A stretch of DNA of 64,000 nt. Source: Aculops lycopersici (Eukaryota; Arthropoda; Arachnida; Trombidiformes; Eriophyidae). The notes beneath the pieces are model-generated. The model saw only the letters and a program-made list of their open reading frames with translations, did no database searches and had not been told where the DNA came from. Below are positions 47,331 through 59,700 of this stretch, piece after piece. Made by a program: the position numbers and the translations under genes. How positions within the stretch are numbered: the first letter of the stretch is position 1; the number at the start of each line of letters is the position of its first letter. Location of the stretch: assembly GCA_015350385.1 (NCBI GenBank), contig WNKI01000003.1, forward strand, positions 1,769,730 to 1,833,729, given 5' to 3'.

Positions 47331-49065
47331 GTTGGTTGTTGTCTGTACTGCACACCAACTGTCTGTGCCCCGTTTGCTTTTTGTGGCTTGCTGTGCGCAA
47401 GGGGCGCGCTCAATAGGAGCCGCACGCACCAAGGCAAATGTTCGCGGCAACTCGACGCACAGGCAACACTTTTATGTGGAACACGCTCGCTTTCGAGCTC
47501 CGACTTGTTTACCATTTGCCATCCACCATTTACCATTTGCAGCAATCGCAATGCCAGCAACAGCAGCACCACAACCAACAGAAACAACAACAACAAAACA
47601 ATCACTATTCTCGCCCCACCGACCAGCTGAATCAACTGGAGCTACTTCACTGCGCGACTGGGCAACGGGGAGAAGGAGCCAGAGAGTCAAGGGAAGAGGC
47701 AATGGCAAAAGCGCTAGTCAGAGCGGCACTTCCCCCTCGACCAATTTCTGGGGGCGTCCGACGCGGCGTCACCATCCCCCTGAGGCGGCCCCTCAGTGCA
47801 GCTCAGCTTTGGGTTCCTCTGGCTCGAGAGTAGAGTGTGCGGTATACAGTGTACAGCGCACAGTGAGAGTATAGTAGTGCAGTCGACTGGCGCTGTTGCA
47901 AGTCCCAAGTTCGAAATTACTGAACTTGCAGCAGCAATAGCATTAGGAGCAGCAGCGGAAAAAGGAACTTTCAGCAGGAACTTGGGACGCGGCGCGCGCC
48001 CTGTGCGCGTCCGGCCGCCGCTTGTCCTGTACAGTAGGCAGTTCTGTTACCGAGTAACGCAATCTTCCATATGGCGTACCGCAACAGCTAACACCAAGAG
48101 GGCCGAATAGCAGCGCAAATGGCTGGGCATTGCAAATTCAAGAATGGCAACCTTCTGACGGGCGGTGGTTCGAATGCTATCGCAATGGCAATTGCTATTG
48201 CTTTTGCCACTGCTCTCGCTCTCGCTGTTGTTGTTGTTGTTGTTGTTGTTGTTTTCGCCTCCTACTCGGCAAAAACAGCAGACGCCGACTGCTTATTTCA
48301 TTGCATTGTGGAGACTCTCGCAAGGTTGGCATTAGAACTTCTACTCGAGTTGCCTGGCTGGCTGGTTTCCCGTTTCCCCCGCTGGAAGTTCGGTTGCCTC
48401 AGCTCACTCCGCTTCAAACCCTCGGAGGCGAGCGACTTGAGTCCCCTGGCTTCTAAGTCTTGCAGCTCTGCCATGGCTTTTGCCATACCACCACCACCAC
48501 CACCACTACTACTATAACACGAAAGCAGCAATCGACGACGACGTTGCCACAACCACCGCGACCATAACCCCAGATTATTGTGCCTGTGTGTTGCTCCGAC
48601 AACAACAACAACAGCAGCAGCAGCAGCAACTAAGTGGAGACCAAGAGTCAGAGAGGGAGAAGGAAAACTTGGCGTGGTGCTCTAGCTCAACTCAATGGTC
48701 AGGCTCAATGGTGATGGTGGTAGTGGTAGCGGTGGAGTTTGTGTCGTCGTTCGCGGCGGCGTTGCTGCCTCAAGTTCCAAGGCGGCCAAGCTACTTCCTC
48801 CCCCGAGAGCGACTCATTCACTTGCTTGAGCTCCTTGAAAATTGGTGGCTCATTGTGTGCCGCTTTCTTTCTCTCTCCCATTCTCGCATTTAAAACTCCG
48901 GTGAGTCCCCAGTGAGTGAGCTGACTCTCCAACTTACTAGCTGGCAGTTTGACTGAGCGACTGACTAGCTGGCTGGCTGGCTGGCTAGCTGAATGGCTTA
49001 CGAGCGAGCAGCTGAAATTGCGAGAGGAACCCAAAATCCACGGCGAATACTACATATAACTCGCA

Positions 49066-49072
<7 letters not shown>

Positions 49073-49108
<36 letters not shown>

Positions 49109-49495
49109 NNNNNNNNNNNNNNNNNNNNNNNNNNNNNNNNNNNNNNNNNNNNNNNNNNNNNNNNNNNNNNNNNNNNNNNNNNNNNNNNNNNNNNNNNNNN
49201 NNNNNNNNNNNNNNNNNNNNNNNNNNNNNNNNNNNNNNNNNNNNNNNNNNNNNNNNNNNNNNNNNNNNNNNNNNNNNNNNNNNNNNNNNNNNNNNNNNNN
49301 NNNNNNNNNNNNNNNNNNNNNNNNNNNNNNNNNNNNNNNNNNNNNNNNNNNNNNNNNNNNNNNNNNNNNNNNNNNNNNNNNNNNNNNNNNNNNNNNNNNN
49401 NNNNNNNNNNNNNNNNNNNNNNNNNNNTACGTACGTACGTACGTACGTACGTACGTACGTACGTACGTACTACGTACGTACTACTACTACTACTA

Positions 49496-49586
<91 letters not shown>
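49073..49586. repeat. Compound microsatellite around the assembly gap
   Basis: (CT)n reaches the gap at 49108. After the 319 N (49109-49427) come (TACG)n to about 49470, (TAC)n to about 49498, then (TC)n of about 44 units to 49586. The gap clearly sits inside this array, so its true length is unknown. Confidence 0.9.
49109..49427. other. Assembly gap (319 N)
   Basis: A run of unknown bases flanked by microsatellite on both sides. Confidence 1.
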
Positions 49587-49589
<3 letters not shown>

Positions 49590-52500
49590 CGCGACCACCA
49601 AACGACGACTAAGAGAAGACAATCGAATGGGACTTTGCATAGGGAAGCGACTGCAGCGGCGACGACCGAGAGTATAGCTTCAATGTGGCAGCGGCTTCAA
49701 TTTAGAGGCGAGCCGAGCCGATGAAACAGAGTGATAATCACCAGCAACAACAACAACGGCGTTAGTCGTGGCTGTAATGGAGGCACTGCAGATGGATGGA
49801 TGGACGGACAGAGATGCTCTCCATTGTCCATTGTGTTGTTGGATGGAAACATTTTGCAACCAGTTACTGGTCGTGAAATCTCCAGTTGCAAGTGGCAAGT
49901 TGGTGCTAGTCGGTCGAGCGCCGAGAAATTGTAGCTCACTAGTCGACGCCTTGCTTCTCTCTGTCTCTCTCCCTTTCTAGCTGCCAAGCAGTCAATTAGA
50001 GCTGGTGGTTGCGGCGAGAATGGTTGTGGCAAAAATAATGCTGGCACCCAGGAAACTCGACGGCGTCCTCCAAGTTTAAAAAACGCCAAGGACTCCGAGT
50101 TTTCGCTTGAGACAAAAGAGATGGCAACTAGCTTAACAACAACGACAGTTTATGACTCACTCATTCATGAAGCCAACTGGTTGCTGGCTGTTCACTTGGC
50201 CAACTAGTCAGCTAAGAACAGAACGAGAGACGCGAGCTTGTCGAGTTGCGCAACCAACAAATTGACCCAATTGTTGCCGCTGGTCTAGGGTACGAGTCGC
50301 TTCGCTGGCCGACTCTTGCTGCCACCTGTTCGCCCAGCCAATCCTTCTGGTTTTGCTAATTAAATTCCGCTTCCGACGAGAAGCTTCTCTTCAATTCTTG
50401 CTAATTAGCAATCAGATTCGGTGGCGGCGATTGCGACGTTGAGGACAGAGAAGAAGGTGGGTAGTTTATAGGAGCTAAAAATAACGATTGAGGATGACTA
50501 ACGAAGCGCCACAGTTTCTATATGTAAACCATAGCAACTTTGCGTATCAACTACAGTTGCTATTAGCTCACACAAGTTGCAAGGACAAGTTACGATGCTA
50601 CAAGACTATAATATTGCTGCGAAACCAGCAACAATGTGAACAACTAACTACTTAAGGGACTAAGAGATAAGAGGAGACAATTTGGCGAGACAATCATCGC
50701 ACGTCGATATGTAGAGTCCAAAGAGAGATATTGTATTCAAATGATCATTTCATTCAAACTCAATTGTTTTTGCTGACTATGGAAAATTATCAAAACAACG
50801 ACAACCTGATCACTTGACGCTCTTGTTGACTTGGCTTGGCTTGGCTTAGCCTAGCTTAGCTTAGAATAGCTTTGCTTCAGGATCTATCATCTGATTAGTG
50901 TTAGTAGAACTGTAGAGAGAAGAATGATGATGATGATGATGAGACTAGTACTTATTCAAAGCAAATCAAAAGCCATCCTATCAGTCAGAAGGCAAAAGTC
51001 AAAAGTAACAATACAAAATCCACTTGTTAGCTAAACAACAGTTGGCCAGTGATGTGAAATGCAATTTATCTGAGTTTAGTTGAGTTGAGTTGTATTGAGT
51101 CGAGTCGAGTCAATTGAGTCTAATTGTTTGAGAGTAATCGACTAGCTTTTCATTAACAGCAACATGGTAATACGATAGCGATAAATGCTATCAGTAATAT
51201 CATTTCATGATACCTCCCATCTCTAGCTACAAAATAATGCACACCATGCTTAGTAGATAACCACATCAGCAGCCTCAAAGATCTACTACTACTATCTACG
51301 CCAACTAGAGTATCTTTTTAGGCGAGTTTATCTATCTTGCCAAAAGAGACTAATCATGGTACCACGATTAGAATTACTTACTATTAGATGACTGGCCAGC
51401 TAGCTTGCTGCTCAGATGATTGCTCATATCTCGAGTGCGCGATAGGCGTTCGTTCGAAGACTCGAACGGCAGTGCGACGATGTCGCGGTGCTATGCCGTT
51501 AGTCTATCGTTCATATATATAGAAGTATCTACACTCGTCACAACTTTTGATTTGCGAATCGATAGAATGAGCATCCAGGCGCTAATCTTGAATTATTGTA
51601 TGAGTCTATGGGATTTCATGAAAAATGTTAGCACAGGAGGAAAAGTCGCAAAAATTTAGACAACCTCCCCACGAAACACGCGTAGAAAATCCTAGTCAAG
51701 TTTCGCCACGGACCTGCGCAAAGATTCGCAACTCAAAAGTAATCGACTGTAGATACTCATGATTCTCGAGATTTGTTTCTATCTGATTGGGCTGAACAAA
51801 ATTGTGGTAGTGAGTTGTAGTAGTATTAGTAGTAGTAACAAATTTGCGGTGACCACAAGGCGAGTATATGACGCCAATCGGTTGATTTAACAAAACTGAA
51901 CGAGCTGTAAGAATTTGGCCAAAGAAAACTCTCAACAGTCATACTAAAGATAAGAAAGGTATATCTATACACAGATCAATGGTACCGCTAGTGGGATAAA
52001 CAAATGATCAGAGTTACATTTATACATGTGTGTTGTATCCACTTGCGCCTGCTCGTGATAAGTCAAGTCAAGAAGAGAATCTCAACGACCTATGAGGTAG
52101 CTATGTGAAACAAGTTAAAATGGTAACCATGTGATAGAGAAAGGTAATCTTTACTAAATCTCAATGATTGATATGACGAAAGAAGACGAGCAGCAAGCAG
52201 GAATATCAGCAATTTCATAGCCAAATCAATTACCAATCAAACAAACAAATCAGAGTTTCAAGTTCATCGTAATGCTCAAAAGGTTAGAGTTCCGATAGTT
52301 TCTTTTAAAGTCTATGGTTTCTCAGAACTCTATGTCTTTATACTTAAGCGCAAGGTTTGTGATGCTCATTTGTTTATCTTAATCTTGCAAATTGATGCTA
52401 AATGGAGTTTTCTTGCTGCTCTCATTACTTGCCCTAGAACTTTGTGAACTTGACTCCACACTTTGCTCTGAATTGGAAAATGAAAACAAAATAAAGTCCG

Positions 52501-52942
52501 ACAGAAGGAGAGGGAGGGAGAGAGAGAGGGATAATCTGATACGCAACTCGCTTGGTGGCCGTGCGAGGCAAAGATTGCGGCCAACAACACCGTTGTTATG
52601 TTCCATTATAATGAATTATAATGGTTATATGGCGAGCGATAAGTAGCGGTGGTATTATTTGCAATCTGATACTTGGTACCCCCGCGAGAAAACAAGACTG
52701 AGCGTAGATAGGCAAAGTCGATTAAAATTTCCATCGAATGATAATCTGGGCCAGGCGCAATCCATGGCGCTTGCCATCGATTAGATGGCCGTTTGCTCGG
52801 GCTTGTGTGCGATTAGGCACGGCACAATTGGCAGCAATGGTGAGTAGGTTTTTGTTATTGTCGCGATCGTTATTGTCACTATCATCGTTGTGCTGTTATT
52901 ACCAATTTGATGATCATAACGACGACGACGACGATGATGATG

Positions 52943-52995
<53 letters not shown>

Positions 52996-55836
52996 GGTGG
53001 TGGTAGTAGTAGTAGTTGTACTTGCGGTTCAGACAGGGACGCCGATGGCTGCCAATGGTGACGGTGGCGCGACGAAATGTTAAGCTAGACGGATGCTAAA
53101 GTGCAGACAACAAATTAAGTTAAGCAGTGGTTGGTGGACTGGCAAGCAATCAAGCTAGCTAATGAAGGTTTGATAAGCTTGCTGGCCTGGACAAGCAGAC
53201 GCTTCTAGGTTCTACTGGCAGGTTGCCAGTTGGGTGGCCAGCTAATGAGTTATTTGGTAAGCTAGTAGAGCAGTGTTCGACATCAAAGAAATAGACAAAT
53301 CACCACCACGAGCACCAACGATCGACGCCACGAATAAGGGGCAAGGTTTTATTGTGAGGCCAGCGGAAGTGGGCGCTGAACAAGAGCTCAACTTCGGCTC
53401 TCTCTCTCTCTCCCCCTTTACACGTCGCTGCTGGTTGTTGGTTGCCCTCAAACATATAACCGATTACTTGAGTTAGTTGTCGTTAAAGGAGCGTTGCATC
53501 AAAGGCAACCGCAGCGCTCCTCTTGTCGCGGCGGCAGTTTGATTCAACACTGTGCAACTCTGGCAAGGCGCAAATGTCGAGGCTACTTCAAATTGGATCA
53601 GATTGAAGCAAGCCAGTTAGCTAGCAAATAAGTTTACATTGAAATATGGTGCCTACTTCTACCCTTCCCCTTGGGCCTCTACTCTGCACATTGCACTGGT
53701 CCCGTGACACGGGCGCGCCAGTCGCTCCCTCTGTCTATCAGCATTCGGGTCTTAGTCAGTCAGTCGTTTAAATTGTCCATCAAACTGCCTGTGAGTCGTG
53801 TGTGCTCCGTGAAAGAAGTCAACATTAGCTGCTCTCTCAAGAACTAGTATAAATGCCACCACTAGTGACATCCAGATTCATGTAGGGCCATCATCTAATG
53901 GAGCCACAAATTAACGAGAGGGAGAGAGAAAGAGTATGGCTACATTGGAGCCATGGCTAGCCTTTTGCCAAACATCTAGCTAGCTAGCTAAATATCTAGC
54001 TGGCGAGCAAATAGAAACTTGCGCTGTAGTCACATAAAAGTGAACAAGAGTAGGATACACAGATGGATAGTTGGAAGCAGTTGCAGGTTTGCCGGGTGAC
54101 CTCGACGAGGCTAGCCGATGAAATAACTGAGAGACGAGTCGAGAAGAGACCCGAGGCATTCGATGGACTCGAGAGTTACGGTGACGACGGCGACGACGTT
54201 TGTGCGTAAAGGGTTGTGTTGTGGTTATTACAAGTGGAAGTAAGTTAATGTAATCGTAAAGAGCAAAGCCACGCTAGCCAGTGACGATAATTAGTAATAC
54301 TTTCATTGAAACCACTTGCGGTTGAAATTTTGGCATGTGATCTGTGAGCTGAAGTGATTAATATGATGATTGAATGAATGGAAAGAAAATTTGTTGCCAT
54401 CGTAATCGTCGATGTCAATGTTTACTTGTCAATCTTTGCACACAAGAGTTGTGAGAGTTAGAAACGACGAACTAGTTTACTTAGTTCTTGTGATCACAAA
54501 CAAGCGATCGACGCCAACAAGTTGCCCATTTGGTTTGGCTCCTATCCAGTCTAGTAAATTCGATATTCTATGAGCCAGAAATCAGCAGTCAATGGTTACA
54601 AACATTAAGTAGGGGGCATAATAATAACAATCATGATTGATTATAATAACGCCAAAGTCAATCGGGTGAGAACATCTTTCGAGAAGAAGGGACTAGTCAC
54701 TTTAGGGAAACGGCACAAGAGATGATCTAGAGATTCTAATCTACAACCGGATCTCTGAGGATCTCGTGCGAAAGACCGTCAGATCTTTTGCATAGCTTGC
54801 TCAGGACTAACTATTGAATTGCTATTCTCTCGTCAGGTGAACTTGGAGGGTGTGTATCTCGGAGAAGCTATCAAGCTGATCGTTTCATATACATCATTGG
54901 TAATTACTATTCAACAAGTGGAAACTCCTACTGCCTCTGATATCGAAGCTCAAAGATCAATTTCCTGTCGCCTCTTCGGAGATCTAACTGTGATCAAATA
55001 CACTGTAGCAACAAATAGCAATAATCATGGAAATGACTCTGAGGTTTATTTATTTTTATTTATTCAAATTGCAATACGTCTGTGATACCGAACAACAAAT
55101 AAAAAATACAAACAAATCATTTGACTGAAAATATATCTCTTATTATGGCCAGGGACTTTGTGGCAACTTGGAAGTTTTGGTCATATTAGTGGGACACAAT
55201 AATGTGACTTTAATCAAGATCAGATAACAGACAATTACCTGATGATTAAGGTGCTAATGACCCCTCAAGAAAACACTTGTTCGCACATTGTTGCTCTCTT
55301 GCTTATCACTCAATGACACCGACTTTTCCATTGACTCTATGGAACGACGACAAGTTCTACGCACATGGAAGCGAATTTTTGTGTCTGAAAAAATATGCAT
55401 GCTACACGTATTATTGTTTACACACTTTCGCTTCTGGGGCTCCAGCAGGCTAAAAACGCATTGTCTTTACACAGGTCACTCTTTGTTGTTGCTGCTAAAA
55501 TTAAAGTCTACAAAGGAACCTGATGGCCGTATCAAATTTAATATTTTGCCGTCATTTCAAGTCCAAACAAGCTTTCATTTGAAACACAATCGATAGGTGA
55601 TCACCACCTTTCCGTTGTTGACTTATCAATTTGTTATAATCATTATTATTGTTAGATTAGCGTATTCATTAGTGATAACTAACCGAATTAATATCCCTCC
55701 GATTCATTTGGATTCAGTCAAAAAAGTAACAATAACTGTATGTTGCATCAATCATTGTGATTAGCACTAAATAGAAGATCAATTCTATCAAAGCATCTCG
55801 AAGATCAACTCAATCAAATCAAGCATACTAGCAAAC
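49587..55836. other. Intergenic DNA, no supported gene
   Basis: The stretch contains a large triplet array at 52918-53016 and small tetranucleotide runs. A short frame at 54819-55085 follows a pyrimidine-rich, acceptor-like CTCGTCAG and is not repetitive, but I cannot link it to a family or to further exons. Nothing else coding was recognised. Confidence 0.45.
52918..53016. repeat. (GAC)n(GAT)n(GGT)n(AGT)n triplet array
   Basis: Nearly 100 bp of imperfect trinucleotide repeats. The Asp/Gly-rich open frame across it is a by-product. Confidence 0.9.
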
Positions 55837-56559
55837 ATGGCACCCCAATCAACAGAACAACAAGACAATAGCATCGGCACTAACAATAACAACCAAAACA
55901 ACAATAGCAACACCACCAGCATCGGCAACCAAAACAACGTTCCTCAAGTAAATGATGAAAATAATGATTCATCTGCACCTAGGGAACCACCGCCAGGTCT
56001 CTTCCAAGGGTTTCGAGTTCGTCAAACTGCCAGAAAATCCACGGCCGGCTTCCCGGCTCCTAGATTCATTATTCCACCCGAGGACCTAGGGGAAGTAAAT
56101 AATCTTGTCATAACCTCGCCAGGTGCCCAACCATCAGCCAGCACAATCCGTCCAATCAGACAATATGCTAGAAAATCAACTGGAACGCCTGTCTACATTC
56201 CAACGCGCGCTCAACACGTCTCAGGTCCATTTTATGGAACTGCAAGAAAATCAACCGGTCCCTTTGCGAGATATCCTAGTACCGGATCATCTTCCACACT
56301 TTGTACCAGTTGCTCGAGACGCCAGGCTTCCAAAATGTGTCGCAAGAATCCGCGGGACGAGATTCCAGCCTCGGAGAATTCTTCAAATGGATCGCCCACT
56401 GACAGTTCAGATGATAGTTCTCCAAAGATATTGAAGAAACCAAAGAGAAGAGTTGTTCACGACGAATATAACGGCATCGATGATATAAACCACAATGACC
56501 AGGACGATACCGAAGATGATAATGACGAGAACCACAACGAAGAGTATCTAGTGAATTGA
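55837..56559 (+). CDS. Novel protein with three histone-H3K9-like ARKST motifs (putative histone mimic)
   Basis: I know no family with this architecture. From ATG 55837 the 240-residue product has: an Asn/Gln-rich N-terminus (1-45); three copies of the H3 motif, RQTARKSTAGFPAPR (62-76), RQYARKSTGTP (108-118) and YGTARKSTGPFARY (133-146); a Cys cluster TLCTSCSRRQASKMCRK (154-170, C-x2-C-x8-C); a Ser-rich acidic stretch; a Lys/Arg patch KILKKPKRR (197-205) that could be a nuclear localisation signal; and a very acidic tail (DDTEDDNDENHNEE). The first copy matches H3 residues 5-11 (QTARKST) exactly and extends toward APR at H3 15-17 with one extra residue. There is no histone fold, so this is not a broken H3 gene. 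It converges with the Ig-protein gene (190 nt between stops). A chromatin role, by presenting H3K9-like lysines to readers or writers, is inference. Confidence 0.75.
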   Translation: MAPQSTEQQDNSIGTNNNNQNNNSNTTSIGNQNNVPQVNDENNDSSAPREPPPGLFQGFRVRQTARKSTAGFPAPRFIIPPEDLGEVNNLVITSPGAQPSASTIRPIRQYARKSTGTPVYIPTRAQHVSGPFYGTARKSTGPFARYPSTGSSSTLCTSCSRRQASKMCRKNPRDEIPASENSSNGSPTDSSDDSSPKILKKPKRRVVHDEYNGIDDINHNDQDDTEDDNDENHNEEYLVN

Positions 56560-56747
56560 TGATGATTATCATCCCCGCTAGCACTACTACCACTACTCAG
56601 ACAAAGACTAAAGACTAGCTATTAACATATTTTTGTGGATCAAAAATTCTCCCATTAAATACTCGCGTTTATTATTATGATCATTATAATCGTCAACATC
56701 ATGATTATTATTATTATTATTATCACAGATCAAGTTGCTGTTGTTTG

Positions 56748-59700
56748 TTAGGTGAGCATTTGGTTGTTGTAAATAACATCGTCGTAAATGTGCTCCTGTT
56801 GCTGATGTCTAATGGGCCCACCGAAAGTTTGTTGCATGTTGTTGTTATTTTGGAATCTACTATTCTGTTGATTGTTGTACAGGTGCAGGTACTTATTGTT
56901 GTGATTTGGCGCAACAACCTTGGAAGTTGAGCTATAGTTGCCATGTTGGTTCAGGTTGATTCTCGACTGATTGTGCGATCCATTGATTAGTGGAACATTT
57001 GAGTTGTTCATGGTCATGGTTTTGTTTCCTTGGTTGACTAGATGATTTCGACTTGGATCCCGCATTAGTGTTGAACCTAAATGATTCATTAGAGGTGCTG
57101 GCCCCTGAGGTGAACCATCCAAAGAAGGTGTAGTGATTTGGTCAAATTGATACATTGACGTGTTGATCCGTTGAATCAAATTTGTTCCTGCAGGCTCTAG
57201 GTGCTGGCTATCGTTTGTATTGAACTGCGAAACTACTTGCTGCTGATTCTGCTGCCTGCTAACTGTACTACTGCCACCTGTACTCGAGCTCGAGAGGGAC
57301 TGTTTCATTGGTCGCCTAGTTAGAGTTGCTGCGTGATTTCCATTGAAGTAAACTGGTTGCTGCATTTGGCCTCCATTATTGCTAATGAGCTTTTGTTGTT
57401 GTTGGTGGTAGTGGTTTGGTTGTGGCACTTGGTGTGCATTTGCTGAAGTTTGCATAAACTCCTCGTAATGCGACGATTGAGAGCAAGATTGAACCATATC
57501 CTTTTCTGAGTCTCCATTTGAACCGCTGTAATAATTTACGCAAACTTTTGACTGAAAGGGTCTCGAAGTTATGGGAGTGACGCCGATGTCATCATTGGAG
57601 CTAGTGCGCCTATTTGTATTAAATCTCCAGCTTGTCTCATGCTGCGACCTGCCACTACAACGACCATTACCGCCGCCGCCGCCGCCATTATGATACTTCC
57701 TTGGATCACCGAAGCGACTGCGTTTAAATATTGACTTAGCCACTATGAAGGTTAGCCAAACTAGAATTAGCGAGCAAGCTCCAATGACAATCCAATCAAC
57801 ATGGGCATACAGATTGCTCAATAGACTAACAGGTGTTTGTTGCGGATGTTGCTGTTGTTGGCCCGAGACCAATATTGGATTCAATGGCTCAAAAATGTTT
57901 CCATTGCCTCCACTGCTACTGTTTGCTAGGAAGTTTATTATCGCACCTGGTGACTTGCCAAATCCCTCGACAAAGGACAACATTGATAGGGGTGTCCTCG
58001 TGACAGGTGTGCCGGTTGTTGGTTTTAGCGTATCTATTTATTCATTCGTTTTGGAGTTATAATGGAAGATATTGTTAGTTATTTTGAGCTCATCATTATT
58101 ATTCAGGTCGATGCTATTGATCGTTTGATGCTTACTCAATAGTGTTTGCTTTTCTAGCGGGCTGAGCTCGCAAGTTTCCGAGTAGCTCACTGAATTGCGA
58201 GCAATGCATTTGAAGTTTCCAGTTTGAGTCATGAGATCGGTTAGCATAAACTCCTGTTGCTTGTTTAGAACCATAACAGGTAACTCGCTGCTGAACAATC
58301 CAATCGTGGCTCCTTGTTGACCGCCCAGAAAAGTGTCGGCAGTTGTTTTGTTTGTTGCAATTTGTTGCGAGTTCCTAAACCAAAGAGTTTCCTCGAGCTG
58401 GGGTATCGAGTAGATGGAGCAAATTAAATTTGCCATCAACTCATTCTCAGGTCCCAAATATTCCCTTCCCAAGGACAATTTGCACATTGGCTTTCCGTGA
58501 ATTTGGAATGGCATAATGGCCACCTTGGACCCGTGAAGATTGCTCACGGAACAGGTATAGTTGCCCACTAAACTGGTGATCAAATCAACCCCATAGTTAA
58601 CCCGCAGTTGGCGCTGCCGAAACTCTACCATTCTCCTCAGATTAATCTCAGAGGGAGGACCTTCAGTTTCAATCTGATGTTCAGTTCCGGTTAGATCAGT
58701 GAATGTCCACTTATAACTGACCTCTGGATATGGAGCCCCAATAGCTTGGCACTGGAGCTTTGGAGCGGCCAATTTGCTGGCATCCATTAGCTCGATCAGC
58801 TGAGATTCAGTGAGCCGAACTCCATTGGTTTCCAAATCACTGCTAATTATTCCAGCAAACGCTATGCTCACGCCCCTCGGTGGTCCTATCGTTTGTTTGT
58901 TGTGCAATCAAGATAGTGGATAAAGGTTAGCAGGTTTTGTCCCAATTTATTGGCAGGTAAACGGACAGACAGGTATCAGGATTGGGGGAGCACAAAACTT
59001 ACGGTCGAGGAAGATGCTAATTTGCATCTCGTTGTCTTTGTTTTGCCAAGTAGTGGGGCCGTTTGTATTATGAATCTCAAGCTTACGGGCGCCGCTCATG
59101 CTGGACTCACGTAGCGACTGTTGTTGCGATTGGCGACGATGGCTTAGTGAGGTCAAATTTAGTGGCACCACTCCGAGTTGAGATGCCAGCTCATTACTCA
59201 TGGTTGCAAATTGATTGCCGCCTGCTTCGCTTGACTTAGCCCCACCATTTGTTGACCCAAACTCCTCCGCTTGGTGTTTGTGTCCATCTTGGTAGTTGTA
59301 GTGGTGGTGGTCGCTGCTGCTATCGTCGTCGTAGTCGTCGTTGTCCTTTCCATTTCCGCTTCCGGACCATACAAAACCATCAGCCATTTCAGTGGCCATA
59401 GCTTCGCCGTCAGAGACCAAATTGGCCTCCGGCAAGTCGCGAGCTGGAAACCAGTGGTGAGGCTCCACGAGAGCATAGCCTAAAGCCTGGTAATTCCAAC
59501 TCCTAGCTTGGCCACCACCGCGACCAAACAAATGGCCGCGGAAAGTTGTGTTAAGCTTGCACTTGATGACAATCTCATCTGCTCTTTGCTTTCTTGATTG
59601 TGGCGCTACTGAGATCGCGGCCGCGAGTGTCGGTGTCATCGTTTTGCCGGCCGCTTGATGATGTTGATTTTGTTGATCGGTTGATCCCGTCGCCGTCAAG

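Larger units (their letters stand above)
43379..49108. other. Repeat-rich intergenic DNA
   Basis: No gene could be supported. Frequent open frames on both strands come from (CAA)n/(TTG)n, (CAG)n and tetranucleotide runs and have no domain signal. Notable items are given separately: an alternating GT/CA block at 44575-44604, a perfect 18-bp hairpin at 47289-47330, and a CpG-rich hairpin at 47985-48012. The richness in CpG and promoter-like sequence around 47.2-48.1 kb could mark a promoter of a gene with distant exons. Confidence 0.45.

Noticed and set aside
48119..48517. Frame with poly-Val hydrophobic segment resembling a signal anchor
   Set aside because: The Val run is coded by (GTT)n microsatellite and the rest lacks any domain; likely chance.
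52738..53061. Asp/Gly-rich 107-codon frame
   Set aside because: Half of it is the GAC/GAT/GGT triplet array.
55837..56559. Idea that this gene is a truncated or pseudogenised histone H3
   Set aside because: It lacks any histone-fold sequence, repeats only the tail motif three times with different codons, and has a full intact frame.
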